This document shows positions 56,301 to 64,000 of a stretch of DNA of 64,000 bases, piece by piece; position 1 is the first letter of the stretch; each line of letters opens with the position of its first letter. This DNA is from Sedimenticola selenatireducens. Its GTDB lineage: Bacteria > Pseudomonadota > Gammaproteobacteria > Chromatiales > Chromatiaceae. The stretch lies in NCBI RefSeq assembly GCF_007625115.1, contig NZ_VMNH01000005.1, forward strand, positions 62,001 to 126,000. The letters are read 5' to 3'. Below the pieces are notes generated by a model. It did no database searches. It was not told where the DNA came from and was given only the letters and a program-made list of their open reading frames with translations. Position numbers and translations under genes: made by a program.

Positions 56301-56535
56301 GCTGGAGAAGGCCGTTGTACTCTCGGCCGTGGTGCGCTCAAAACCGATCGTCCTTACTGCGCTGGCCGCTATGGCGGGTGCCTTCTTTATCCTGGATGAC
56401 CCGATCTTCAGCGGCTTGGCCGTGGCACTGATCTTTGGTCTGCTGGTATCGACGCTGCTGACCCTGATCGTGATTCCGGTGGTCTATTTTGCGGCCATGC
56501 AGAACCGGGTTGAGCAGATCAAGGCAACGGGGTAA
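53314..56535 (+). CDS. RND efflux transporter permease, second system
   Basis: 1073 residues from the ATG at 53314, eight bases inside the adaptor end. Helix 1 is LLALVGLLLGLFAILVTPRE. The relay aspartates in GILVDDAIVVVENIHRHLAL lie in helix 4. The pore domain has the repeated layout of RND pumps (LPPGPPVHAPLVGEVYGIDY in the second periplasmic half). The sequence differs from the pump at 2593, so the two are separate systems and not a recent duplication. Substrate unknown. Confidence 0.92.
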   Translation: MSKLGISGSIAARFLTTEITPLLALVGLLLGLFAILVTPREEEPQINVTFANVFIPFPGATATEIENLVATPAEQVLSEIEDIKHIYSTSRPGMAVLTLQYRVGVDRTDAIVRLYNKIFSNQDWLPNNLGVGQPIIKPKGIDDVPIVTLTLHSENPSTGAYELGQVAHAIEAELKRVPGTRDIYTLGAPTRVISVRLDPQALNGYGIDLNQLRRALQSGNSVRDDMTITRDNHEILIQAGAFLTNSEEIGDLVVASHQDRLVYLRDVAEIRHGPDQPDQYVWLGAGPGAAEKQLNLTTTTPAVTIAIAKKPGTNAVEIARAVIERFEQLKGTFIPSDIKATVTRNYGETADTKAKQLISKLIFATASVILLVLIALGWREALIVGAAVVVTLAITLFASWAWGFTLNRVSLFALIFSIGILVDDAIVVVENIHRHLALGARNLLEAIPAAVDEVGGPTILATFTVIAALLPMAFVTGLMGPYMSPIPINASLGMLISLAVAFIFTPWLTHKALHRISHKIGAHAPEDNNATWIGRLFNHIMPPFLQGSRGRAMRWLLLLSVLVLIGGSFALVANQSVVLKMLPFDNKSEFQVVLDMPEGTSLEQTTRVLDSMGRYLGGVSEVTDYQVYAGTSAPISFNGLVRQYYLRKGANLGDIQVNLLDKHLRERKSHEVALSVRAPLQAIATRFGGNAKIVELPPGPPVHAPLVGEVYGIDYTGQIAQAKALRNLFEATADIVDVDDSVEHPSEKILLQVDRAKAARLGIAQSEITRTLGMLLAGEDVSYLHGENLKYAVPIRVEYHPGDKTDITQLLTLRIAAENGRHIPLSEVVTPIETHRAHAIYHKDLLPVVYVTGDMAGETDSPLYGLFAISDQLQQQDGLQQWFLSQPENPYEYSLKWDGEWQVTYETFRDMGIAYSVGLLLIYLLVVAQFRSYLVPLVIMAPIPLTLIGILPGHALLDRQFTATSMIGMIALAGIIVRNSILLVDFINQQVRDGMALEKAVVLSAVVRSKPIVLTALAAMAGAFFILDDPIFSGLAVALIFGLLVSTLLTLIVIPVVYFAAMQNRVEQIKATG

Positions 56536-56541
56536 TTCGGA

Positions 56542-57741
56542 TCAGCCGGCCAATCGATCAAAGATCCTGAAACCCGCCAGATAGGTACCGGCAGCAGAAC
56601 CCAGAGTACTGAACAGAAACACCAGCAGCGTGCGGGAGACCCGATTACGCCACCACCCCTTGATTTCGGTAGTGTCATGTTTGAGTCTGCTGAAATCGCC
56701 CACTTCGGGTTTACGCAGATAAATCTCCACAGCCGCCGTCACCATACCTGCGCCGACTGTGGGATTGAGTGAGGTGATAGGTGCTGCAACAAAGGCCGTT
56801 AAAACAGTCAGTGGATGCGCCGCCGCAATCAATGCGCCGAGCGCTGAGAGAACGCCGTTAATCAATACCCAATCCATGATCAGTTGCCAGCCCAGTTCCG
56901 GACTGCGCATAAACCCAATGGCAAAACCGGTGACAATCAGCGCCACAATCAGCCAGGGAATTACCTTGGGCCAGCGACTTGGTACCGGCAGGTGATCAAG
57001 CTTTTCGATCACGCGCTCTGGTCTGGGCATACCCTCTGTCAGGTATTGGTTTATCCCCTTAAGGTGCCCTGCACCCACCACCGCTAGTATATTCTCAGGC
57101 GACTGCGTCTTTGCCTCCTGCAACAGCCTTGCTGCCATGTAGCGGTCACGCTCATCAATCAAGGGTAAAAAAAGATCCTGACGATCTTCCGCAAACTCGG
57201 CGAAGGTATGCTCCAGCATATCGCCCTCTTTCAGCCCTTCAATATCTGCTTCGCTAACCTCTTCACGGGAAAACAGGCTACCCAACAGTCCGGCAAACAA
57301 TCCAAAGCGCTTCCACCAGGGTACGTTATGCAGCACCCGTCGGAGGGTCACGCCAATCTCCCGATCAATCAGTAAGATGGGCTTATGATGGGCCTGGGCA
57401 TGACGAATGGCTGCCAACTGCTCAGCCCCTGGCTCTATACCAAACTGCTCAGCCAATCGTTGCTGATAAGCCCCTAGAGCCAGATTGGCCGCCACCATAC
57501 TGGCCTTGCCTTCGCGGATCACTTTAAACAGATCCATACGGGCGAGCGCATCCGGGTCCAGGATGGCATGGTAACGGCTGGGACAGAGCTCGACCGCCAC
57601 GGCATCATACTGGCCACTCTCCAGCAACGCTTCTACCTTTTCGGCACTGACACGGGAGACATGAGCCGTCCCCAATAGCGTCACCTTACTGCCGTCGATC
57701 TGTACCTCTTTCAACGGTTCCTGTTCTACGCACTCTGTCAT
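56542..57741 (-). CDS. TraB-family membrane protein (TraB/PrgY-like)
   Basis: 399 residues from the ATG at 57741 (MTECVEQEPLKEV), with TAAGGAGCG upstream; starts further upstream are less likely. The N-terminal domain has the TraB motif VTLLGTAHVSRVSAEKV and VGAGHLKGI late in the domain, the metalloprotease-like GxxH pair. C-terminal residues 280-399 hold three or four membrane helices. Related proteins shut down peptide pheromone in Enterococcus and occur in archaea and mitochondria; the reaction in gammaproteobacteria is not known. It is convergent with the RND pump. Confidence 0.82.
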   Translation of the reverse strand: MTECVEQEPLKEVQIDGSKVTLLGTAHVSRVSAEKVEALLESGQYDAVAVELCPSRYHAILDPDALARMDLFKVIREGKASMVAANLALGAYQQRLAEQFGIEPGAEQLAAIRHAQAHHKPILLIDREIGVTLRRVLHNVPWWKRFGLFAGLLGSLFSREEVSEADIEGLKEGDMLEHTFAEFAEDRQDLFLPLIDERDRYMAARLLQEAKTQSPENILAVVGAGHLKGINQYLTEGMPRPERVIEKLDHLPVPSRWPKVIPWLIVALIVTGFAIGFMRSPELGWQLIMDWVLINGVLSALGALIAAAHPLTVLTAFVAAPITSLNPTVGAGMVTAAVEIYLRKPEVGDFSRLKHDTTEIKGWWRNRVSRTLLVFLFSTLGSAAGTYLAGFRIFDRLAG

Positions 57742-57919
57742 TAATTCGCTCCTTAACCAGCGGCGCATCATAACCTCTCTCCTGTTATTTGTCTTATCCG
57801 TGCCACTGGAAAGCGTTTCTGTCCTGCCCACCGTGAACCATTTGGCTGATTGAATAATGGCCACGTACATTTTTCAGATGATCCGGGTTAAACTGCCGGG
57901 AACACATGAGGAGTAAACG

Positions 57920-58336
57920 ATGAACGGAACCGTCCTGAGAACCGTTGGATTGCTGTTAGTGGTGGCCCTGCTGAGCGGGTGCAAAACCCTGAATATGATG
58001 CAGGATAAAAAGGAGGAGTCTCTTCAAGAGACGCTGAAGAATTACCGGACAGCCATTCGCTGGGGCTATCCCGGCCAAGCCTACAACTACCTGCACAAGG
58101 ATCTTGCTGAAAAGGCCGTCATTCCCGCAAACCTGAATAACATCAGTATTACTGACTACAAGGTGGTGCAGCCACCCGACCTGGTTTCAGAAAAGCAGGC
58201 CAGTCAAACCGCTGTCATCAGCTATATCTTCGATGACCGCCAGGTTGAGAAAAGTCTGACCGATCGACAGCTTTGGGAGTTCAATGAGGAAACAACTTCA
58301 TGGACCCGCATCAACCCAATCCCAGAGTATCAGTAG
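57920..58336 (+). CDS. Small lipoprotein, function unknown
   Basis: 138 residues. The signal peptide ends in the lipobox LLSGC, with the lipidated Cys21. The mature part has an amphipathic helix and a beta-rich region (ITDYKVVQPPDLVSEKQASQ, YIFDDRQVEKSL) that looks like an NTF2-like cystatin-type fold. It overlaps the next gene by 37 bases, and a GAGGAAA for that gene lies inside it, so the two are coupled. No function assigned. Confidence 0.8.
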   Translation: MNGTVLRTVGLLLVVALLSGCKTLNMMQDKKEESLQETLKNYRTAIRWGYPGQAYNYLHKDLAEKAVIPANLNNISITDYKVVQPPDLVSEKQASQTAVISYIFDDRQVEKSLTDRQLWEFNEETTSWTRINPIPEYQ

Positions 58337-59442
58337 TGGGGGATCTGGGCCGGACACCCGGTGGTGGACGCATCCTGCTAATCACTGCAGCCTTCGTCAT
58401 TGTTGTCGCCGGGATGCGGGAGGCGCAGAGTGTGTTGGTGCCATTTCTGCTCTCGGGCTTCATCGCTATCATTGCAGCACCCGCCCTGTTATTCCTGCGT
58501 GCCTACAAGGTACCCTCCATCATCGCCATCATTCTGGTGATACTCGCCATCGCCTCTACGGGCCTGTTGCTGGGGGTATTGGTAGGTAATGCGGTCGATG
58601 ACTTTTCCACCCAGCTCCCGACCTATCAGGCAAAACTCAAGACCCTCACCAATGACGGACTGACCTGGCTCTCCGGCGTGGGCGTACCTGTACCCCAGGA
58701 GATACTCTCCAAGCTGCTGGATCCCGCCAAGGCAATGTCTATGGCTGCCCAAGGATTAAGCAGTTTGGGTGGACTACTGACCAACACCTTCCTGATACTT
58801 TTGACTGTGGTTTTTATCCTGCTGGAGGCCTCCAGCTTCCCAGCAAAACTCCACCGTATTCTGGATAATCCGGAGCAGTCATTCGTCCACTTTGATCAGT
58901 TCATTGAGAACATCAAACGCTACATGGCGATCAAGACCGGTACCAGCCTGCTGACCGGTATCATAATCTACGTCTGGCTGCTGGTCGTTGGAGTCGACTA
59001 TCCTGTCCTCTGGGGTGTCATCGCCTTTTTTCTCAACTATGTGCCTAATATCGGCTCCATCATTGCGGCCATACCCGCTCTGCTTCTGGCATTGATTCAA
59101 TTAGGTCCCGCAGGAACCGCCTGGGCGGGTCTTGGTTACATCCTCGCGAACAATTTAGTCGGTAATGTGATCGAGCCCCGCTTCATGGGCAAAGGGTTGG
59201 GACTCTCCAGCCTGGTCGTGTTTCTTTCCCTGGTGTTTTGGGGTTGGGTGCTCGGTTCGGTGGGCATGTTCCTATCGGTACCGCTGACCATGACCATCAA
59301 GATCGCCCTGGACAGTAACGACGATACCCGCTGGCTAGCTATTTTGCTTGGCCCAGAGATTGAGGATGAACCCTCCACACCCGGAAAAGGTGGCCTGCTC
59401 AAAGGCTGGCGCCTGCCCTATAAACCCAACAATGACGAGTAG
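58300..59442 (+). CDS. AI-2E-family (PerM-like) membrane transporter
   Basis: 380 residues with about seven or eight membrane helices. Family blocks are VLVPFLLSGFIAIIAAPAL, NYVPNIGSIIAAIPALLLAL, and NLVGNVIEPRFMGKGLGLS. The family includes proteins claimed to export autoinducer-2, sodium/proton exchangers and PerM; the substrate here is unknown. The ATG at 58300 is favoured by GAGGAAA nine bases upstream. A GTG at 58336 beside the lipoprotein stop is an alternative. Confidence 0.88.
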   Translation: MDPHQPNPRVSVVGDLGRTPGGGRILLITAAFVIVVAGMREAQSVLVPFLLSGFIAIIAAPALLFLRAYKVPSIIAIILVILAIASTGLLLGVLVGNAVDDFSTQLPTYQAKLKTLTNDGLTWLSGVGVPVPQEILSKLLDPAKAMSMAAQGLSSLGGLLTNTFLILLTVVFILLEASSFPAKLHRILDNPEQSFVHFDQFIENIKRYMAIKTGTSLLTGIIIYVWLLVVGVDYPVLWGVIAFFLNYVPNIGSIIAAIPALLLALIQLGPAGTAWAGLGYILANNLVGNVIEPRFMGKGLGLSSLVVFLSLVFWGWVLGSVGMFLSVPLTMTIKIALDSNDDTRWLAILLGPEIEDEPSTPGKGGLLKGWRLPYKPNNDE

Positions 59443-59448
59443 TAGCTT

Positions 59449-60108
59449 ATGCCATTGAGATTAAGTCAGATTCCAGGAAAACGTGAGCGTCACCTGATCC
59501 GCAAACAGGACAATCCACTCTTCCCTGAGGCTGAACGCACACTGACAGAAGCCATGTTAGATGAAGCTCAACGACTGGATCATGAAGAGCTGGTCACCTT
59601 CATCACTGAGTTCAGAGCCCTGGTTCATGAAGCCGTTAAATTGCCGACCAATGCAGAGAGTGAGCTGATACTCTCCATCAAGGAGAGACTGGACCAGGCT
59701 TACGAGCAGGCCTCCAGGATGGTCGATGATCAGCAGGAGACAAAAGAGGCTATTGGAAAGCTGGTAACCGTCATCATGCATGCTGTAAAAAAAGGGGCAG
59801 GCAGCGACAAGGTAGCGTTACAGGAACTTGCTGATGAAGAGGCGGCCAGAGCCGCCCATTATGCACTGCTGGATTATCCCTTGGTGGCCGACTTGCTAGA
59901 CCCGGATTCTGCAATATCAGGGGCCGACTTGGCACCCACATTGCTGTCATCGACCGCTGATGCACTGCAGGCCGCCTGTTCGCTGTTTGACGGAACCCAA
60001 ATGACCGCATTGATTGAAACTGCCAAACAGTTACTGGATCAAACACCCGATGCACCCGAGGAGGCGCATGGCAGACTGCAGGAGATGATTCGGCACCGGA
60101 ATAACTAA
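59449..60108 (+). CDS. Helical protein of unknown function downstream of the AI-2E gene
   Basis: 219 residues, all helical by eye, acidic, without signal or membrane segments. The middle (residues 70-120) is rich in charged heptads (SIKERLDQAYEQASRMV). The C-terminal half contains an unusual Ala/Asp-rich run (LADEEAARAAHYALLDYPLV). It begins 6 bases after the AI-2E gene and is probably the last gene of the operon from 57920. I cannot assign a family. Confidence 0.75.
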   Translation: MPLRLSQIPGKRERHLIRKQDNPLFPEAERTLTEAMLDEAQRLDHEELVTFITEFRALVHEAVKLPTNAESELILSIKERLDQAYEQASRMVDDQQETKEAIGKLVTVIMHAVKKGAGSDKVALQELADEEAARAAHYALLDYPLVADLLDPDSAISGADLAPTLLSSTADALQAACSLFDGTQMTALIETAKQLLDQTPDAPEEAHGRLQEMIRHRNN

Positions 60109-60152
60109 TCCCGGTATACCTGAGGCGGTTTAGACTTAACCCAGGTTTTCGT

Positions 60153-60174
60153 GTGGGCACAAAAAGGTGCCCAC
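60153..60174. other. Hairpin between convergent genes
   Basis: GTGGGCAC pairs with GTGCCCAC around AAAAAG. There is no T run directly after it on either strand, so its use as a terminator for 59449 or the dehydrogenase is uncertain. Confidence 0.4.
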
Positions 60175-60181
60175 TCTCACC

Positions 60182-63100
60182 TTAGAGCAGCACCCGTTCG
60201 ATACCACCTTTGAGTACACGCTCGACAAAGGTTTTTTGCCAATCATCGCCTAATCGGTTCTTGGCCAGCTCTTCCACAATGTAGGAGACTTCCAGACCCG
60301 TCTCATCTTTATACCGATTGAGCCCCTGGGTGCAGGCCGGGCAAGTGGTAAGCATTTTCACGTTGCCTTCCACTGCATGCTCATTCCCGGTGAGTTCCTT
60401 GATACCCTGCTCAAGCTCTTCCACCTTGCGGTAACGGAGCTGGCTGGCGATATCCGGTCTGGCGGTTCCCAAAGTACCTGCCTCACCGCAACAGCGATCA
60501 GACAGCAACACCTTCTTATCCATCAGCTTGGATGCTACATCCGTTGGATTGTATTGCTTGATTGGGCTATGGCAGGGATCGTGATAGAGGTATTCCGTAC
60601 TATTAGCCCCTTCCAACACGACACCTTTCTCCATCAAATACTCATGGATATCCATCAGTCGACAGCCGGGGAAAATCTTCTCAAACTCATATTTCATGAG
60701 CTGATCAATACAGGTGCCGCAAGAGACGATTACTGTCTTGATATCCATATAGTTCAGGGTATTGGCGACACGGTGGAATAGCACACGATTACCCGTAGTG
60801 ATCTCCTGCCCTTTAGCATATTGACCAGCGGCCGTTTGCGGATAACCGCAGCAGAGATAGCCCGGTGGTAAAACCACCTCGTTGCCCAACTCATAGAGCA
60901 TGGCAATCGTCGCCAGCCCCACATCACTGAATAACCGCTCCGAACCACAGCCAGGGAAATAGAAGATGGCATCCGATTCATCCGTGACGCGGGCAGGATC
61001 ACGGAATATAGGGATCATTCCGTCCTCCTCAATACCCAACAGGGCACGCGTAGTCTTCTTCGGCAACGCCACCCGAATGGGGCGCCGCACCAACTCCACG
61101 ATCAGTGATTTGGGTTCAGGCTTTCCCGTAGTGCTTTTGGGTATCTGCTTACCCCGGCCTAACATGCCGGCACGTTTGAACAGTTCATGTCCCAACGCCA
61201 ACCCCTTGAACCCCCACTCCAGCATGCCTTTGCGCAGGCTGCGAATCGTGCGAGGATCGGTGGTATTAAGGAATGACATGGCCGCCCAAGTACCGATATT
61301 GCGGCGCTTCTTTCCCTGTTCGGTAAGGATCTTACGCATCCGCACGGTTACATCACCGAAGTCGATATTGACGGGGCAGGGATTGAGACACTTGTGGCAG
61401 ATGGTGCAGTGATCCGCCACATCATTCATCTCTTCAAAGTGGCGCATTGAGATACCGCGCCGGGTCTGCTCCTCATAGAGAAATGCCTCGATCATCAATC
61501 CGGTACCGAGAATCTTGTTGCGAGGCGAATAGAGGAGATTGGCCCTTGGTACATGGGTCATACAGACGGGCTTGCACTTTCCACAACGCAGACAGTGCTT
61601 CACATCGTCATTCAGCTCACCCAGTTCACTCGCTTCCAGGATGATGGCCTCTTGCTGTACCAAACGCAGTGACGGGGTATAGGCACTGTCCAGATTAGAT
61701 CCCGGCATCAACTTGCCACGATTGAAATTTCGACCAGGATCTACCTGCTCCTTATAGGCCACAAAATCACGCAGCTTGTCCTCTTCGAGAAACTGGATCT
61801 TGGTCAAACCGATGCCATGCTCACCTGAGATCACACCATCCAGAGATTTGGCAAGATGCATAATCCGCTCGACCATGCGTTCGGACTCATGCAGCATCTC
61901 ATAGTTATGCGAATGCACCGGTATATTGGTATGCACATTACCGTCCCCCGCATGCATATGCAGGGCGACAAACAGTCGTGCATCACGAATTTCGGCATGC
62001 ACGGCGTTGAGACGCGCCTGCACGGCCAGCATATCCTGGCCATCGAAGATCTCGTTCAGTCGTGCCGCCACCTCTTTGCGATAGTTCTGCACCAGGTCAC
62101 GCCGCAGCATCATGTCGAGCAGGCTGTCGCCGGGCAGTAATCGATTCAGCTCCTTGTCCCGCAGCAACCCCTGAAAATGTTCGGCGGGCGCCTCCAGGTT
62201 TTCCAGAATGGTGCGCCAGCGCTGTTCGGCGGTTACAACCACTTCACAGGCCGCAGACCGTTTGGCCTGAAGAATGGCGCGACTCTCTTCGGACTCTTCA
62301 TACTCCTCGGGCAGGCGCAACTCAGGCATGCCCCCCTGTAGATAGGTAAGCACCGCCTGCATGATCTTCAGCTTATTGCTGATCGACTGCTCGATATTGA
62401 TCTGCTCAATACCGCGACTGTATTCGGCCAACCGCTCCAACGGGATGACCACATCCTCATTCACCTTGAAGGCGTTGGTATGGGCAGAGATGGCCGCCGT
62501 TCGGCTGCGATCCAGCCAGAACCTTCGGCGAGCCTCAGGACTGACCGCGATAAAACCCTCACCTTCACGCGCATTCACCAACCTGACGACTTCCGAGGCG
62601 GCTTTAGCCACTGCATCTTCATCATCAGCGATCAAATCAGTAATCAGGACCATCTTTGGCCGTTCGCGACGGGGGGCTTTTGTGCTGTATTTGACCGCTT
62701 TGATATAACGCTCATCCAGATGTTCCAGACCAACCATCTGGACACCTTCAGCCTGGGCGATGCTGTCCCGGATCTCGATAATAGCCGGGACCGCCTTGGA
62801 GAGATCAGACCCGAAAAATTCCATACAGACTGTTCGCACATGAGCCGGCATACGGTGCAGAATGAAACGCGCTGAAGTAATCAGTCCGTCACACCCCTCC
62901 TTCTGAACACCGGGTAGTCCAGAGAGAAATTTGTCTGTGACATCCTTACCGAGACCCGCCTTACGGAAGCTGGAACCGAGCATTTCGAGGATCTGTGGCT
63001 CACCTGCCAGCGTTTTACCATCGGTCTGATAACGGCTAATCCGAAAGCTGACGTTCTCCTGTTCGTGTATTTTGCCCAGATTGTGATTCAGGCGCTCAAC

Positions 63101-64000
63101 TTCCAACCAACTCGCATCCGGCATCACCATACGCCAGGAAGCGAGGTTATCCAGGGTCGTGCCCCACAATACCGCCTTCTTGCCACCCGCATTCATGGCA
63201 ATATTGCCACCGATGGTGGAGGCGTTCTGGGAGGTTGGATCAACCGCAAAAGCCAGCCCCTGGAGAGCGGCCAGATCGGAAACCCGTTTGGTCACCACAC
63301 CCGCACCCACATGAACCGTAGGCACCGGCGCCTCAACGCCCGGCAGAGATGAGAGTTCCACCTCGCCCATCTGCTCCAATTTCTCGGTATTGATGACGGC
63401 GCAATAGGGATCAAGAGGTACGGCAGAACCGGTATAACCGGTACCGCCGCCCCGTGGAATAATGGTCAGTCCGCACTCAATACAGGACTTAACAATCGCC
63501 GCTACTTCAGACTCATGGTCAGGACAGATCACCACAAATGGGACTTCAACACGCCAGTCGGTTGCATCCGTCGCGTGGGATACGCGAGCAAGCCCACCAA
63601 AATCGATATTGTCCCGGCGGGTAATTTTCGACAGCGTGCGGCTGACCTGGCGCCGCAGATCGTGGTTACGTTGAAAACAGGCGGAGAACTTCTCTACCGC
63701 GATTCGCGCAGAGGCTAGCAAGCGAATGGCTTCCTCATTACCGTTAGTGCGTGCCTCGAATTGATCCAGGCGATGCTTCAGAGCATCAATCAGCGCACCC
63801 CGGCGACCGACATCCATCAACAGATCGTCCTGCAGATAGGGATTTCGCACCACGACCCACATATCACCCAACACTTCATAAAGCATGCGTGCCGATCGGC
63901 CAGTACGCCGACTGCCACGCAGTGTTTCAATCACCTGCCACATCTCCTCTCCGAGAAAACGAATGACGATTTCTCGATCTGAAAATGAGGTGTAGTTATA
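60182..64000 (-). CDS. Large FAD-linked dehydrogenase fused to Fe-S/CCG domains, partial (5' end beyond window)
   Basis: The reading frame continues past an internal ATG at 63943 to the window edge ([19 protein letters not shown], matching the conserved start of this family), so the true start is outside. At least 1272 residues are present. In order: an N-terminal domain; FAD-binding PCMH domain ([34 protein letters not shown]); a cap with [16 protein letters not shown] and [14 protein letters not shown]; two 4Fe-4S motifs ([34 protein letters not shown]); and two CCG domains ([21 protein letters not shown]). This combines GlcD- and GlcF-like parts in one chain. It should oxidise a 2-hydroxyacid and feed electrons to the membrane, but the substrate is unknown. 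Confidence 0.9.
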   Translation of the reverse strand, partial: YNYTSFSDREIVIRFLGEEMWQVIETLRGSRRTGRSARMLYEVLGDMWVVVRNPYLQDDLLMDVGRRGALIDALKHRLDQFEARTNGNEEAIRLLASARIAVEKFSACFQRNHDLRRQVSRTLSKITRRDNIDFGGLARVSHATDATDWRVEVPFVVICPDHESEVAAIVKSCIECGLTIIPRGGGTGYTGSAVPLDPYCAVINTEKLEQMGEVELSSLPGVEAPVPTVHVGAGVVTKRVSDLAALQGLAFAVDPTSQNASTIGGNIAMNAGGKKAVLWGTTLDNLASWRMVMPDASWLEVERLNHNLGKIHEQENVSFRISRYQTDGKTLAGEPQILEMLGSSFRKAGLGKDVTDKFLSGLPGVQKEGCDGLITSARFILHRMPAHVRTVCMEFFGSDLSKAVPAIIEIRDSIAQAEGVQMVGLEHLDERYIKAVKYSTKAPRRERPKMVLITDLIADDEDAVAKAASEVVRLVNAREGEGFIAVSPEARRRFWLDRSRTAAISAHTNAFKVNEDVVIPLERLAEYSRGIEQINIEQSISNKLKIMQAVLTYLQGGMPELRLPEEYEESEESRAILQAKRSAACEVVVTAEQRWRTILENLEAPAEHFQGLLRDKELNRLLPGDSLLDMMLRRDLVQNYRKEVAARLNEIFDGQDMLAVQARLNAVHAEIRDARLFVALHMHAGDGNVHTNIPVHSHNYEMLHESERMVERIMHLAKSLDGVISGEHGIGLTKIQFLEEDKLRDFVAYKEQVDPGRNFNRGKLMPGSNLDSAYTPSLRLVQQEAIILEASELGELNDDVKHCLRCGKCKPVCMTHVPRANLLYSPRNKILGTGLMIEAFLYEEQTRRGISMRHFEEMNDVADHCTICHKCLNPCPVNIDFGDVTVRMRKILTEQGKKRRNIGTWAAMSFLNTTDPRTIRSLRKGMLEWGFKGLALGHELFKRAGMLGRGKQIPKSTTGKPEPKSLIVELVRRPIRVALPKKTTRALLGIEEDGMIPIFRDPARVTDESDAIFYFPGCGSERLFSDVGLATIAMLYELGNEVVLPPGYLCCGYPQTAAGQYAKGQEITTGNRVLFHRVANTLNYMDIKTVIVSCGTCIDQLMKYEFEKIFPGCRLMDIHEYLMEKGVVLEGANSTEYLYHDPCHSPIKQYNPTDVASKLMDKKVLLSDRCCGEAGTLGTARPDIASQLRYRKVEELEQGIKELTGNEHAVEGNVKMLTTCPACTQGLNRYKDETGLEVSYIVEELAKNRLGDDWQKTFVERVLKGGIERVLL

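Overview
The window looks like a chromosomal segment of a free-living or symbiotic gammaproteobacterium. Supporting signs are a 6S RNA between zapA and the 5-formyltetrahydrofolate cyclo-ligase gene, an OsmC-family gene divergent from crp, the ygfB-pepP pair, and rplM-rpsI beside a tRNA-Gln. A glycine decarboxylase split into two subunits, a Vibrio-type carboxynorspermidine pathway, glycolate oxidase GlcF, DsrE-type proteins and a KKVAK-repeat histone-like protein fit a Chromatiales-type sulfur bacterium (Sedimenticola/Thiodiazotropha-like). That placement is inference and was not tested. There are no complete insertion sequences, phage genes, rRNA operons or CRISPR arrays.

Layout. 1-902: 3' truncated rRNA methyltransferase. 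1024-5727: PadR regulator plus RND efflux pair. 5809-10397: a small Cys-tailed protein, an MFS transporter, a P-loop ATPase next to metA, and an HD-GYP phosphodiesterase. 10745-14754: a thioredoxin-domain protein, then an ECF sigma factor operon in which a membrane protein with an anti-sigma-like layout carries a C-terminal DsrE-like domain and is followed by a secreted DsrE-like protein. 27455 down to 14831, all on the minus strand: glycine riboswitch and gcvT-gcvH-gcvPA-gcvPB, dgkA, a PfkB-family sugar/nucleoside kinase, molybdopterin genes moaB-moeA-moaD-moaE, a LysE exporter, and a fused 2-oxoacid dehydrogenase E1 overlapping an acyltransferase gene.

27568-31491: Fur-box promoter and fbpABC ferric iron transporter. 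31496-34953: pepP, a YgfB-like gene, a TIGR02449-like coiled-coil gene, zapA, 6S RNA and fau. 35135-40501: histone H1-like protein, ilvA, rpiA, an isolated radical SAM gene and a porin. 40817-43211: an accessory patch in which a Fic gene lies between copies of the tRNA-Gln 3' end, with two near-identical 165-base structured repeats. 43246-44369: rpsI, rplM, and a possible small RNA upstream. 44496-48248: glcF and the carboxynorspermidine dehydrogenase/decarboxylase pair. 48271-52000: a REP-like hairpin, an OsmC protein, crp, a membrane-anchored protein with a pseudopilin-like tail, and NfeD/SPFH. 52278-56535: a second RND pair. 56542-60108: TraB-family protein, lipoprotein, AI-2E-type permease and an unknown protein. 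60182-64000: a very large FAD plus Fe-S dehydrogenase whose start lies beyond the window.

The best candidates for something undescribed are the ECF sigma/DsrE operon (12913-14754), the E1-fusion/acyltransferase pair (14831-18084), and the tRNA-Gln-derived repeat patch with the Fic gene (40817-43211).
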